DNA of 64,000 nucleotides. It comes from Sphingomonas zeae. Its GTDB lineage: Bacteria; Pseudomonadota; Alphaproteobacteria; Sphingomonadales; Sphingomonadaceae. The notes under the pieces were generated by a model. The model ran no database searches and was not told where the DNA came from. It saw only the letters and a list, made by a program, of their open reading frames with translations. Both the position numbers and the translations under genes were made by a program. Location of the stretch: NCBI RefSeq assembly GCF_014197135.1, contig NZ_JACIFA010000007.1, forward strand, positions 186,001-250,000, read 5' to 3'. Below, piece after piece: positions 33,609-42,056 of the stretch (the first letter of the stretch is position 1; each line of letters begins with the position of its first letter).

Positions 33609-34064
33609 ATGGCCGAGACTTTTTCCAAGCTGACCCTGACGCTCGAGAGCGGCGATGTCGTCATCACGCTGCGCCCCGACCTGGCGCCCGAGCATGTCGC
33701 GCGCATCGGTGGCCTCGCCAATGAAGGCTTTTACGACGGCGTCGTGTTCCACCGCGTGATCCCGGGCTTCATGGCACAGGGCGGCGACCCCACCGGCACC
33801 GGCATGTCGGGTTCGGACAAGCCGAACTTGAAGCAGGAGTTCAACGCCGAGCCGCATGTGCGCGGCACCTGCTCGATGGCACGGACCAACGATCCGAACT
33901 CGGCCAATTCGCAGTTCTTCATCTGCTTCGACGATGCGCGCTTCCTCGACCGCCAGTACACGGTCTGGGGCCAGGTCGAGAGCGGCATGGAACATGTCGA
34001 CGCGCTGCCCAAGGGCGAGCCGCCCCGCAATCCGGGCAAGATTTTGAAGGCGACCGCCGAGTAA
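33609..34064 (+). CDS. ppiB: Peptidyl-prolyl cis-trans isomerase, cyclophilin type (PpiB)
   Basis: Catalyses proline isomerisation during protein folding. The 151-residue product is a complete cytoplasmic cyclophilin without signal peptide: VVFHRVIPGFMAQGGDPTGTG (about 47-66), CSMARTNDPNSANSQFFI and FLDRQYTVWGQV are core motifs; active-site Arg, Phe, Met and Gln are present. The ATG at 33609 has AAGGAAG at 7 bases; an ATG 14 codons upstream is less likely. It diverges from mgtE and ends in a textbook terminator. Confidence 0.95.
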   Translation: MAETFSKLTLTLESGDVVITLRPDLAPEHVARIGGLANEGFYDGVVFHRVIPGFMAQGGDPTGTGMSGSDKPNLKQEFNAEPHVRGTCSMARTNDPNSANSQFFICFDDARFLDRQYTVWGQVESGMEHVDALPKGEPPRNPGKILKATAE

Positions 34065-34085
34065 TTTCCGAACGCCGGATGGAAG

Positions 34086-34117
34086 GGGGGAGTCTCGCGA
34101 GAGGCTCCCCCTTTTTG
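34086..34117 (+). terminator. Rho-independent terminator of ppiB
   Basis: GGGGGAG and CTCCCCC form a 7-bp GC stem, extended by the inner TCTCGCGAGA palindrome, and are followed by TTTTTGTT. It lies about 20 bases after the ppiB stop. Confidence 0.92.
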
Positions 34118-34144
34118 TTGGGCTCTACCTTTCCCACGCAGCAC

Positions 34145-34250
34145 GCCCCTCCCGCAGGCGGGAGGGGATGGGGGAGGGCAACGCCCCAAGAGCGATACAC
34201 TCTGTGAGACTCCCTGCCCTCCCCAACCCCTCCCGCCTGCGGGAGGGGCT
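34145..34250. repeat. Palindromic repeat of another subtype between ppiB and crotonase genes
   Basis: End hairpins GCCCCTCCCGCAGGCGGGAGGGG and CCCCTCCCGCCTGCGGGAGGGGC are inverted copies. GGGAGGGCA/TGCCCTCCC forms an inner long-range stem. Total about 106 bp. The organisation matches the other repeats (two small end hairpins plus an inner long-distance stem), but the sequence differs (CCCTCCCGC instead of CCTCCCCG). It lies between convergent genes, after the ppiB terminator. Confidence 0.75.
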
Positions 34251-34278
34251 ATTGTTTGGGGAGAGGGAACGGCTCCCC

Positions 34279-35061
34279 TCAGACGTCGCGAAACACCGGC
34301 CGCCGCCGCGCCATGTTCGCCTGCACCGCCTCGCGGAAGTTAGCCCCCTGCATCAGCGTCACCTGCTCGGCGCTCTCCATCGCCAGAACGACCTCGGGCG
34401 CACTTCCCATCGCCCCGAACAGCCGCTTGGCGCTGCGCACCGCATCGGGGCTGCGCTCGGCGATCCTGGCGGCGAGCATCAGCGCCTCGGCGCGCGGGTC
34501 CTCGACCAGTCGGGTGACGAACCCCGCCGCCTGCGCCTCGGCCGCATCGAACTCGCGCGCGGTATAGACCCATTCGCGCAACACATCCTCTCGCACCCCG
34601 CGCCAAAGCGCAAAGCCGCCCATATCGGGCACGATGCCCCAATGCACCTCGCGAATCGCGAAGCGGGTGGCGGGTTGCGCCAGCCTTATGTCCGCGCCCG
34701 CCATGATCTGGGTCGCGCCGCCAAACACTACGCCATGGACGGCGGCGATCACCGGCACCGGCAGCGTCCGCCAGCCCCAGGCCACCTGCTGGACCCGATT
34801 GGCCGGCCCATGGCTGCGCGCTGTCAGGTCCAGCCCCGCCAGATCGCCCCCCGCCATCGCCGCCATGTCGAGGCCCGAACAGAACCCGTCGCCCTCCCCC
34901 GACAGCACCACGGCGCGCACGTCTGACCGCGCCGCCAAGCTGTCGATCGCCTCCGCCAGCGCATCGAACATCTTGCCGTCGATGGCGTTCAGCTTCTCCC
35001 CGCGCGCCAGCCGGACATCGGCGACGCCGTCCGTCACCGTCATGGTCACCCGGTCCTGCAT
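34279..35061 (-). CDS. Enoyl-CoA hydratase/isomerase (crotonase) family protein
   Basis: A 260-residue crotonase-fold enzyme of the acyl-CoA hydratase/isomerase group. The oxyanion-hole segments are SGEGDGFCSGLDMAAM (about 54-69) and VHGVVFGGATQIMAGADIRLA. The active-site region is IREVHWGIVPDMGG. The substrate cannot be assigned, and in the absence of the full pair of catalytic Glu residues hydratase activity is not certain. ATG 35061 has AAGGAG close upstream. It is transcribed divergently from two small thioesterase genes 48 bases away, suggesting a shared acyl-CoA function. Confidence 0.88.
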   Translation of the reverse strand: MQDRVTMTVTDGVADVRLARGEKLNAIDGKMFDALAEAIDSLAARSDVRAVVLSGEGDGFCSGLDMAAMAGGDLAGLDLTARSHGPANRVQQVAWGWRTLPVPVIAAVHGVVFGGATQIMAGADIRLAQPATRFAIREVHWGIVPDMGGFALWRGVREDVLREWVYTAREFDAAEAQAAGFVTRLVEDPRAEALMLAARIAERSPDAVRSAKRLFGAMGSAPEVVLAMESAEQVTLMQGANFREAVQANMARRRPVFRDV

Positions 35062-35109
35062 GTCGCTCTCCTTTTGCGCTTCTCGCCACCTCGTGTAGAC
35101 CATCAGCTT

Positions 35110-35532
35110 ATGGGGTTCGATATGGAACGCTTCGTCGCGATGGGCGGCCTGGGTGGCGGGCATGGTCAGCAGCTGGGCATCGCGTATCGCGCGCATGGCG
35201 AGGATTGGGCCGAGCTGGCGCTGCCCTATGATGCGCGGCTGATCGGCGATCCGGTGAGCGGGGTGATCGCCTCCGGGCCGATCGTCGCGATGATGGACAT
35301 GGCGACCAGCGTGGCGGTCTGGCTGAAGCGCGGGGCTTTCGAGGCGCATGTGACGCTGGACCTGCGGGTCGATTATCTGCGTCCCGCCGTGCCCGAGCGG
35401 ACGGTGATCGGGCGCGGCGAATGTTACCGGCTGACGCGCAGCATCGCCTTTGTCCGGGGGATCGCACATGACGGCGACCCCGACGATCCGGTCGCGCATG
35501 TCGCGGGGACCTTCATCGGAATGGCCGCATGA
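35110..35532 (+). CDS. PaaI-type hotdog thioesterase (first of a tandem pair)
   Basis: A 140-residue hotdog-fold acyl-CoA thioesterase of the PaaI/YdiI group. Family strings are GDPVSGVIASGPIVAMMDMATSVAVW, where the Asp on the long helix is the usual catalytic acid, and HVTLDLRVDYLRPA (about 79-92). Start at ATG 35110 or 35122; the fold does not discriminate. The stop overlaps the next gene's start by four bases (ATGA). Two non-identical subunits could form a heteromeric hotdog enzyme. Confidence 0.85.
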   Translation: MGFDMERFVAMGGLGGGHGQQLGIAYRAHGEDWAELALPYDARLIGDPVSGVIASGPIVAMMDMATSVAVWLKRGAFEAHVTLDLRVDYLRPAVPERTVIGRGECYRLTRSIAFVRGIAHDGDPDDPVAHVAGTFIGMAA

Positions 35533-35945
35533 GCGCGCCGCGCACCGCGATCGGGCAGGCGATGGAACTGCCGCCTTATGCCGAATGGCTCGGCTGTTCG
35601 ATCGACTGGGTCGAGGACGCTCCGCAACTCGTCATGCCGTTCGGGGAGCATGTGATGGGCTGGCCGGGGCTGCTTCAGGGTGGCGCGATCGCCGGGCTGC
35701 TCGAGGTCGCGGGGATCGCCGCGCTCACCCACCGGCTGGCGGGCGAAGGCACGGCCCGGATCAAGCCGGTGACGATCACCACCAATTATCTTCGCACCGG
35801 GCGCGACCAGCATCCGACGCGCGCGGTCGGCGTCATCCTGCGCCTCGGCCAGCGGACCGCCAATGTCGAGGCGGTCGCCTGGCAGGAGGATCGCGATCAA
35901 CCGATCGCGACCGCCCGGCTGAACTACCGCATCCTGCGCGGCTGA
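35529..35945 (+). CDS. PaaI-type hotdog thioesterase (second of a tandem pair)
   Basis: A 138-residue hotdog protein with GWPGLLQGGAIAGLLEVAGIAAL (helix with catalytic Glu in place of Asp) and KPVTITTNYLRTG. It is coupled to the preceding thioesterase by a 4-base overlap. Its last 22 bases overlap the converging SGNH hydrolase gene. Sequence between the two hotdog proteins differs considerably, so they are old paralogues or a heteromeric pair rather than a recent duplication. Confidence 0.85.
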   Translation: MSAPRTAIGQAMELPPYAEWLGCSIDWVEDAPQLVMPFGEHVMGWPGLLQGGAIAGLLEVAGIAALTHRLAGEGTARIKPVTITTNYLRTGRDQHPTRAVGVILRLGQRTANVEAVAWQEDRDQPIATARLNYRILRG

Positions 35946-36682
35946 GGCTTGGCCTGGGCCTGCTTGATCGCGGCATCGGCGACCGGCGCCATCGCCGCAT
36001 AGCCCGCCGCGTTGGGATGCACCCCGTCGGTGCCAAAGGCGGGGTTCAGCGCGTCGCCGACATGCAGGACCGACCAGTAATCGGCATAGGTCGCGCCGAC
36101 CTTCCCGGCATAGCCCTTCAACCATGCATTCATCGCGGCGATGCGGGGAGCGGGTTTCAGCCCCGGCTTCCATTCGAAATGATCGGCGGGCGGGATTGAG
36201 GCCAGGATCACGCGGATGCCATTGGCCTGCGCCAGCTCGACCATCGACATGATATTGCCTTCGACCTGCGCATCGGTCGTGGGGCCGGTATTGCCGGCAA
36301 TGTCGTTGGTGCCCGCCATGATCTGCACCACCGCCGGATGCAGGTCGATCACGTCCTGCCGAAAGCGCAGCAGCATCTGCGCCGTCGTCTGCCCGCTGAT
36401 CCCGCGCCCGATCCGGCCGGGGGTAAAGAATTGCGGCATCTTGCCGACCCAGCCCTCGGTGATCGAATCGCCCATGAAGACCACGCGCGGCTGCCCCGGC
36501 ACAGGCGCGGCGAGCCTGGCATTGTCGTCGCGATAGCGCGCCAGATAAGCGAAGTCGTTGTGCAACCGCTCCTCCCATTCGCGGGTCCAGCGCTGAGAAT
36601 CGGTTTCCTTCGGCGCGGTTTGCGCAACGGCGGGCGCGGCAAGGGTCAGCGCCATCAGCGCGGTGAGGACGACCCGGCTCAC
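35924..36682 (-). CDS. Secreted SGNH/GDSL-family esterase
   Basis: A 252-residue protein with signal peptide MSRVVLTALMALTLAAPAVAQ. The four SGNH blocks are complete: VVFMGDSITEGW (Ser), RGISGQTTAQM (Gly), MAGTNDIAGN (Asn) and DGVHPNAAGY (Asp-x-x-His). Such enzymes often remove acetyl groups from polysaccharides. It starts inside the last codons of the GH2 glycosidase gene (4-base overlap), so both are made from one transcript and probably act on the same glycan in the periplasm or outside. Confidence 0.92.
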   Translation of the reverse strand: MSRVVLTALMALTLAAPAVAQTAPKETDSQRWTREWEERLHNDFAYLARYRDDNARLAAPVPGQPRVVFMGDSITEGWVGKMPQFFTPGRIGRGISGQTTAQMLLRFRQDVIDLHPAVVQIMAGTNDIAGNTGPTTDAQVEGNIMSMVELAQANGIRVILASIPPADHFEWKPGLKPAPRIAAMNAWLKGYAGKVGATYADYWSVLHVGDALNPAFGTDGVHPNAAGYAAMAPVADAAIKQAQAKPQPRRMR

Positions 36683-39600
36683 GGGCGCAGGTCCGTGGCG
36701 GTCGCGGTGACGTTCCAGCCGCGCAAGGCGACCATCGGCTTGTCCGCCTTGGCCGTGGGATAGCGAATCTCGATCACGCGGGTCTCTCCGGGCATCAGGG
36801 TGACGTAATTGTCGCTGAAATAGGCGGGCAGCACCTGCGTGCCATCGGCGTTCATCACGGTCAGCTTGGTTTCGATCGCGGGCACCGATCCACCATTGGT
36901 CAGGGTGACGCTGGCGATCGTCTCGTCACCCTGCGCTTGCGTCGTCGCGGTCGCGGTGACGGGGGCCGCCGCCATGCCGGTCAGCGCGCGATAGCCCGCA
37001 TCGTCCGGCGCTTCCCAATAGCTGTTGGTCGAAAGGACCTGCCCGCCCGCATCGGTCGCCTCCAGCCGGACCAGCACCGGCCCCCGCTTCATCGCGGGCG
37101 CGAGGTCGAGGGTCAGCACGGGCGTCACCCCCTCGGCATTCGCGACGATCTTGGCCTCCTGCTCACCCTCACTGCGACCGTCGAGCCCGACGATCTTCGC
37201 ACGCACCTGCACGCCCTTCAGCGCGTCGCGCGTGTTGTTGACCAGGACGACGCGGTGGTCGGGCAGGTTCATCTGGACATGGATCGGCTCGGCGGCCTTC
37301 TTTACCCCGTAAAAGGCGGCATGGGTGTCATAGTCGGACGAGAAGATCTGCCACGCCGAGGACGGCCAGGCGGGTTGCGTCATCCACAGCATCCGCCCCG
37401 AATTCTCGGTCCAGAGGCCCGCATTCATCCCTTCGAAGATGGCGCGATAGGATTCATACTCCATCATCTGCGCCTTGCGCTCGAAATCCTCGAGGCCCGT
37501 CGCGGGGCCGAAGCGGCGTTCGAGCACGTCCATATAGGACTTCACCGCGCCGTTCCCGGTCTGGTGCCAGTCATGATAGGCCCAGACATCGCCGATCGGC
37601 CAGCGATCCGCCTCGGCCGGGATGGCCCGTTTCCAGGATTCGAGCGTCGGCAGCGAGGGGGTGCCGACCTCGACCGAGAAGCCCTTGGCGTGGGTGGTGA
37701 AATACTCGACCGGCGGCCGCCAGTTATAGGGGCCGGAGCCTTGCAGGTTCACCGCATTGGACGAGGGCATATAGAGCCGCGTCCCGTCCTCGGCGCGCAG
37801 GAGCGTATCGAGCCCGGTGTTGAGGATCGGCTGCGGCACGCCCTCGTTCCGCCCGAACCAGGCGACGATCGAGGGATGGTTGCGATAACGGCGCACCACG
37901 TCGGTCGCATTGGCGAGGAAGAGTTGCGGGTCCTCGGCCTCCATATTGTAATCCTGGGTCGACTCCCAGAAGTCGGACAGGACCATCAGGCCATATTCGT
38001 CGGCCAGGTCGAAGAAGCTCTCCTCGGTATTCTGGCCCACCCAGTTGCGGATGATGTTGAGGTGCGCGTCGCGGTGCAGGCGGAAGAACGGCTCCAGATG
38101 GGCGCGGTCGACGCGCTTCATGAAATCGTCCATGCCGATATTACCGCCGCGCGCCGCGATCCGCACGCCGTTGACCCGCAGGACGAGATAGGGGGCGAGG
38201 CGCGGATCGTCGGTCAGCTTGGCGACCGCCGCCGACTGATCGCCACCGGGGGTGAAGCTCATCGCCCAGCCGTTCGCCGTCTTGCGGATACCCTTGTGAC
38301 TGGTGTCCACCACCTTCGGCCCGCCACGCACGCGGTTGAGGTCGAGCGTCACCCGCTCCAGATCGCCGTCATCGTCGAACAGCGACAGGTCATAGGTCAC
38401 CTGCCGCATGCCGAAGCGAAGCGCCTTGCTGTCGGACAACGCCCCGTCGACCGCCGCCGTCAGCGCCAGATCGTGCAACGCGGGATCGCCATAGCCATTG
38501 GGCCACCAGAGGCGCGGATTTTTGACCGACAGCTGCGGGAATTCGCTGGGCGACAGGACGGCGCGGATCGTCTGGCCCGGCGCCACCGTCACCGGCTTTT
38601 CGACCACCACATCGTCGAACACCGCGCGCACCGTCGTCGTCACCGGCGCCTGGCCGTTATTGGTGACGGGCACCGCGATCTCGACATCGGCGACCGAGTT
38701 GTCGGGCTTGGGCAGCGTCGTCACCACCTGCGGGTCGCCGATCACCGCCGGACCGGTCGCGGCCAGAGTCACGCCCTGCCACAGCCCGGTATTGCGATCC
38801 CGGACGGAGGGAATCCAGTCCCAGCCCTCGGTCGCGACGAAAGTCGGGCCGTCCATCATCTGGATGCCGCCATTCTCGCCGACGCCCGCCGTCATCGATT
38901 CCTCATGCGCGATGCCGGGGTGCGGCGGCGGCGAGACACGCACCGCGACGGCATTGCGTCCGGCGGCCAGCGTGACCGGGAAACGACCCCGGATGAAGGC
39001 GCCCTTCATCGTGCCCATCATCCGGCCATTGACCCAGACCTCGGCGGAATAGTTCACGCCGTTGAAGGTCAGCCACATCGTCCGCCCGGCGGCCTCGGCG
39101 GGCGTGTCGAACTCGGTGCGGTACCAGTAATCCTGCCGCGCCAGCGTCTCCGGGATGGACAGGTTGTTCAGCCCGACCGCGGGATCGGGATAGACACCGC
39201 GATCGACCAGCGTGGTCAGCACCGTACCTGGCACGGTCGCCGCATACCATTTGCTCGCGTCGAAATTGCCCTGCGACAGGTCCGCGCCGCCGGGACCGAC
39301 CTTGGCCGCCTCGATCAGCCGCCAGCCGTTCACCGCCCATTGGCCGGTCGCGGTGGAGACGAGCGCGGGTTCCTTGGATTCGGGCTTGGCCGTACCGCTG
39401 GTCGGGATCGGGGCCTTGGACTGGGGCAGCGTCCAGGCGTCCTGCGGTGCCGTCTGCCCCTGCATCTGGCGGGTTTGATAGGGCCAGGTCGGGCTGCCGG
39501 TCTGGAGCGCGATCTTCGCGGGATCAGGGGCACGACGCGCGGCGACGCGGATGGTCAGCGGATCGACCGCCTCGCGCACCATGCGGAAGTCGGTGATCTT

Positions 39601-40125
39601 GCCCGCAAAGACCGGCTGGTAACTGCGTGGCGCCAGCGTCGCGACGCCGGTGACGGGCTCCAGCGACAGGCCGCGCTGTACCACCTGGCGGCCGCCCACG
39701 AACAGCCGCACGATCTTTCCGTCATAACTGGCGGCAATATAGGTCCATTTGTTGCGATCGGCAGTGCCACCCCCCTGCACCACGCCCGCCTCGGTGACGA
39801 GCGCGGGCTGGCCGTCGACCAGCGCGAGATAGCGGCGCGGGCCGGAGGCGGGATCGCCGAAGCCGCCGATCAGCATCGTCGTGCCCTTGCCCGCGACGCT
39901 GCGCGGCTGAACCCAGGCGGACAGGGTCCAGTTGGGCGCGGCGACCGGGGCCGTCACGATGGCCCGGCGATAGGAATCGCCGCCGGGGGGCAGATCGGCG
40001 TTGATCGGCCCGAGCGGCGTGGCCGAGGGCGTCGCAGGAGCCGTCTGCGCCGAGCCGGCCAGACTCCAGACCAGCGCCGTCACTGATGCCAGAGCCCCCA
40101 TCGCTCTTGCCGCCGCCACGCTCAT
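36679..40125 (-). CDS. Secreted glycoside hydrolase family 2 enzyme with N-terminal LamG-like domain
   Basis: A 1148-residue exported glycosidase. It has a signal peptide (about 1-27) and a concanavalin/LamG-like domain (about 45-195, NWTLSAWVQPRSVAGKGT, YIAASYDGKIVRLFVGGRQV). A GH2 sugar-binding jelly roll (WYAATVPGTVLTTLVDRG, DYWYRTEFDTP, EVWVNGRMMGTMKGAF), immunoglobulin-like segments and a GH2 barrel with RNHPSIVAWFGRNEG follow; this Glu is the expected acid/base, and FSVEVGTPSLPTLESW holds the likely nucleophile. The layout recalls exo-beta-glucosaminidase or mannosidase-type GH2 enzymes; the substrate is unproven. Strong AAGGAG site before ATG 40125. It is coupled to the SGNH esterase. 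Confidence 0.9.
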   Translation of the reverse strand: MSVAAARAMGALASVTALVWSLAGSAQTAPATPSATPLGPINADLPPGGDSYRRAIVTAPVAAPNWTLSAWVQPRSVAGKGTTMLIGGFGDPASGPRRYLALVDGQPALVTEAGVVQGGGTADRNKWTYIAASYDGKIVRLFVGGRQVVQRGLSLEPVTGVATLAPRSYQPVFAGKITDFRMVREAVDPLTIRVAARRAPDPAKIALQTGSPTWPYQTRQMQGQTAPQDAWTLPQSKAPIPTSGTAKPESKEPALVSTATGQWAVNGWRLIEAAKVGPGGADLSQGNFDASKWYAATVPGTVLTTLVDRGVYPDPAVGLNNLSIPETLARQDYWYRTEFDTPAEAAGRTMWLTFNGVNYSAEVWVNGRMMGTMKGAFIRGRFPVTLAAGRNAVAVRVSPPPHPGIAHEESMTAGVGENGGIQMMDGPTFVATEGWDWIPSVRDRNTGLWQGVTLAATGPAVIGDPQVVTTLPKPDNSVADVEIAVPVTNNGQAPVTTTVRAVFDDVVVEKPVTVAPGQTIRAVLSPSEFPQLSVKNPRLWWPNGYGDPALHDLALTAAVDGALSDSKALRFGMRQVTYDLSLFDDDGDLERVTLDLNRVRGGPKVVDTSHKGIRKTANGWAMSFTPGGDQSAAVAKLTDDPRLAPYLVLRVNGVRIAARGGNIGMDDFMKRVDRAHLEPFFRLHRDAHLNIIRNWVGQNTEESFFDLADEYGLMVLSDFWESTQDYNMEAEDPQLFLANATDVVRRYRNHPSIVAWFGRNEGVPQPILNTGLDTLLRAEDGTRLYMPSSNAVNLQGSGPYNWRPPVEYFTTHAKGFSVEVGTPSLPTLESWKRAIPAEADRWPIGDVWAYHDWHQTGNGAVKSYMDVLERRFGPATGLEDFERKAQMMEYESYRAIFEGMNAGLWTENSGRMLWMTQPAWPSSAWQIFSSDYDTHAAFYGVKKAAEPIHVQMNLPDHRVVLVNNTRDALKGVQVRAKIVGLDGRSEGEQEAKIVANAEGVTPVLTLDLAPAMKRGPVLVRLEATDAGGQVLSTNSYWEAPDDAGYRALTGMAAAPVTATATTQAQGDETIASVTLTNGGSVPAIETKLTVMNADGTQVLPAYFSDNYVTLMPGETRVIEIRYPTAKADKPMVALRGWNVTATATDLRP

Positions 40126-40162
40126 GCCTACTCCTTTTTGATCGCCGCGGGATAAAGCAAAT

Positions 40163-40185
40163 GAAAAGCCCTAAAGTCAAAGGGC
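40163..40185 (-). terminator. Possible terminator of the biotin operon
   Basis: On the minus strand GCCCT-TTGACTTT-AGGGC is followed by TTTTC, 6 bases after the bioA stop and before the GH2 gene. The stem is only 5 bp, so it is likely leaky. Confidence 0.45.
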
Positions 40186-40191
40186 GTGACC

Positions 40192-41439
40192 CTAACGCCC
40201 GAAGCGGTCGATCGCCTCGCTGATGCCGGTCCAGACTTTACCGAGCTGTTCCGGGGTAATCGAATAGGGCGGCATCACATAGACGGTGTTGCCCATCGGC
40301 CGGACGAGCAGGTCGCGCTCGCGGAAATGTGCCAGCAATCGGGGGGCGAGGTCGGAGAGGTAATCCTGCCCCGCGCCCAGCTCGAAGGCGGCGATGGTGC
40401 CCAGCGAACGAGGATTGCGGACCGCTGGCCGACTCGAAACCGTCACCAGATGCGCGCGCTGCCGCTCGGCCAGCGCGTCGATGCGCGCCTGCACCGGCTC
40501 GTCGCGCCAGATCGCCAGATTGGCCGCCGCCGCCGCGCAGGCGATGGGGTTGGCGGTGTAGCTGGACGAGTGGAAGAACTGCTTCGACCGATCGGTCTCG
40601 GACCAATGCGCCTGGAAGATCGGCTCGGTCGCGAGCGTCACCGCCAAGGGCACCGCGCCGCCGGTCAGCCCCTTGGACAGACATAGGATGTCGGGCACGA
40701 CGCCTGCCTGCTCGCAGGCGAGCAGCGTGCCGGTACGCCCCCAGCCGGTCATGATCTCGTCGGCGATGAACAGGACGCCGTGCGCGGCGCAGATCTCGCG
40801 CATCGCGGCCAGCGTCTCGGGCGCGTAGAACAGCATTCCGCCAGCCCCCAGCGCCAAAGGCTCGACGATGAACGCCGCCGCGCCCGCCCGGCACTCCGCC
40901 TCCAGTGCGTCGAACGTGGCCTGCACGTCATGGGGAAAGGGGATCGTGCCGACATCGAAGAGCAGCGGCGCATAGGCCTGGTTATAGACGCCGCGCGCAC
41001 CCACCGACATCGCGCCGATCGTATCGCCATGATAGCTGTGTTCGAGGACGAGGATGCGGTGGCGCGGCTCGCCCCGGTGGAGCCAATAGCCCAGCGCCAT
41101 CTTCAGCGCGACCTCGACCGCCGTCGAACCGGAGTCGGAGAAGAACACCCGCGTCAGCTCGGGCGGGATGATCCGCACCAGTTCGGCCGCCACCTCCTCG
41201 GCGGGTTCGTGGGTCCAGCCCGCAAAGATGATCTGGTCGAGCTTGCCCGCTTGGGTAGCGATGGCGGCGCTGATGCGCGGATGGTTGTGGCCGTGCGTCG
41301 TCACCCACCAGCTGGAGATGGCATCGATCACCTCACGCCCATCGACGGTGGTCAGTACCGCGCCGCTGGCGGTGGCGATCTTGGGAATCGGCTCGCCCAG
41401 GCCATGCTGGGTGAAGGGATGCCAGACGGGCGAGGTCAT
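40192..41439 (-). CDS. bioA: Adenosylmethionine-8-amino-7-oxononanoate aminotransferase
   Basis: PLP enzyme converting KAPA to DAPA in biotin synthesis, using SAM as amino donor. The 415-residue product shows WHPFTQH near the N-terminus, [45 protein letters not shown], the active-site [12 protein letters not shown] and the Schiff-base Lys in [10 protein letters not shown]. The SSWW motif is typical of BioA and contacts the substrate. Start ATG 41439 overlaps the bioD stop by four bases. Third gene of bioF-bioD-bioA; bioB and bioC are not in the window. Confidence 0.97.
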   Translation of the reverse strand: MTSPVWHPFTQHGLGEPIPKIATASGAVLTTVDGREVIDAISSWWVTTHGHNHPRISAAIATQAGKLDQIIFAGWTHEPAEEVAAELVRIIPPELTRVFFSDSGSTAVEVALKMALGYWLHRGEPRHRILVLEHSYHGDTIGAMSVGARGVYNQAYAPLLFDVGTIPFPHDVQATFDALEAECRAGAAAFIVEPLALGAGGMLFYAPETLAAMREICAAHGVLFIADEIMTGWGRTGTLLACEQAGVVPDILCLSKGLTGGAVPLAVTLATEPIFQAHWSETDRSKQFFHSSSYTANPIACAAAAANLAIWRDEPVQARIDALAERQRAHLVTVSSRPAVRNPRSLGTIAAFELGAGQDYLSDLAPRLLAHFRERDLLVRPMGNTVYVMPPYSITPEQLGKVWTGISEAIDRFGR

Positions 41440-42056
41440 CGGAAATCCTCGATTTCGAAGTGCGCGGCAAAGGCCTGCGCCAACGTCTCGCGATTCAGGT
41501 CCGCCAAACGCGGCAGGCGACCGAGCCGCTTGACCCCGCCGATCGCGGCGATGGTGGCCTCGCTGTCCTCGACAGCCTCGCCGACAAAGGCGATGCCCAG
41601 GATCGGCACCCCGCGCGACCGTAACGCCTCGATCGACAACAGGCTGTGGTTGATCGTGCCCAGCGCCGTCCGCGCGACCAGCACCACCGGTCGGCCCCAA
41701 TGCGCGAACAGATCGGCGAACAGCATCTGGCGGGTGACGGGCACCAACACGCCGCCCGCCCCTTCCGCCACCAGCGGGCCGTCGACCTGCGGCAGCGCCA
41801 GCCGCTCGCGGTCGATCGTCACCCCATCGATCTCGGCGGCGCGATGCGGCGAGCAGGGGGTCTTCAGACGATAGGCGGAGGGCAGGACCGGACGGCCGCT
41901 GAGCCGCGCGACCGTCTCGGCATCGCCATGCCCTTCGTCATCGGTGCCCGCCTGGACCGGCTTCCAATAGCTTGCCCCGAGCGCACCGGTCAGCGCGGCG
42001 GAAAAGACGGTCTTGCCGATTTCGGTATCCGTGCCGGTGACGATGACGGTGCTCAT
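41436..42056 (-). CDS. bioD: Dethiobiotin synthetase
   Basis: ATP-dependent ureido ring closure of DAPA to dethiobiotin. The 206-residue product has the P-loop [16 protein letters not shown] (about 7-22), the substrate region [24 protein letters not shown]-type [11 protein letters not shown] and [20 protein letters not shown]. It overlaps bioF upstream (bases 42053-42056) and bioA downstream, giving a fully coupled operon. Confidence 0.96.
   Translation of the reverse strand: MSTVIVTGTDTEIGKTVFSAALTGALGASYWKPVQAGTDDEGHGDAETVARLSGRPVLPSAYRLKTPCSPHRAAEIDGVTIDRERLALPQVDGPLVAEGAGGVLVPVTRQMLFADLFAHWGRPVVLVARTALGTINHSLLSIEALRSRGVPILGIAFVGEAVEDSEATIAAIGGVKRLGRLPRLADLNRETLAQAFAAHFEIEDFR

Noticed and set aside
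36937-40086. A 1049-codon open frame on the plus strand
   Set aside because: It is exactly antisense to the GH2 gene and its translation is low-complexity Arg/His/Gly-rich, as expected for the opposite strand of a GC-rich gene.
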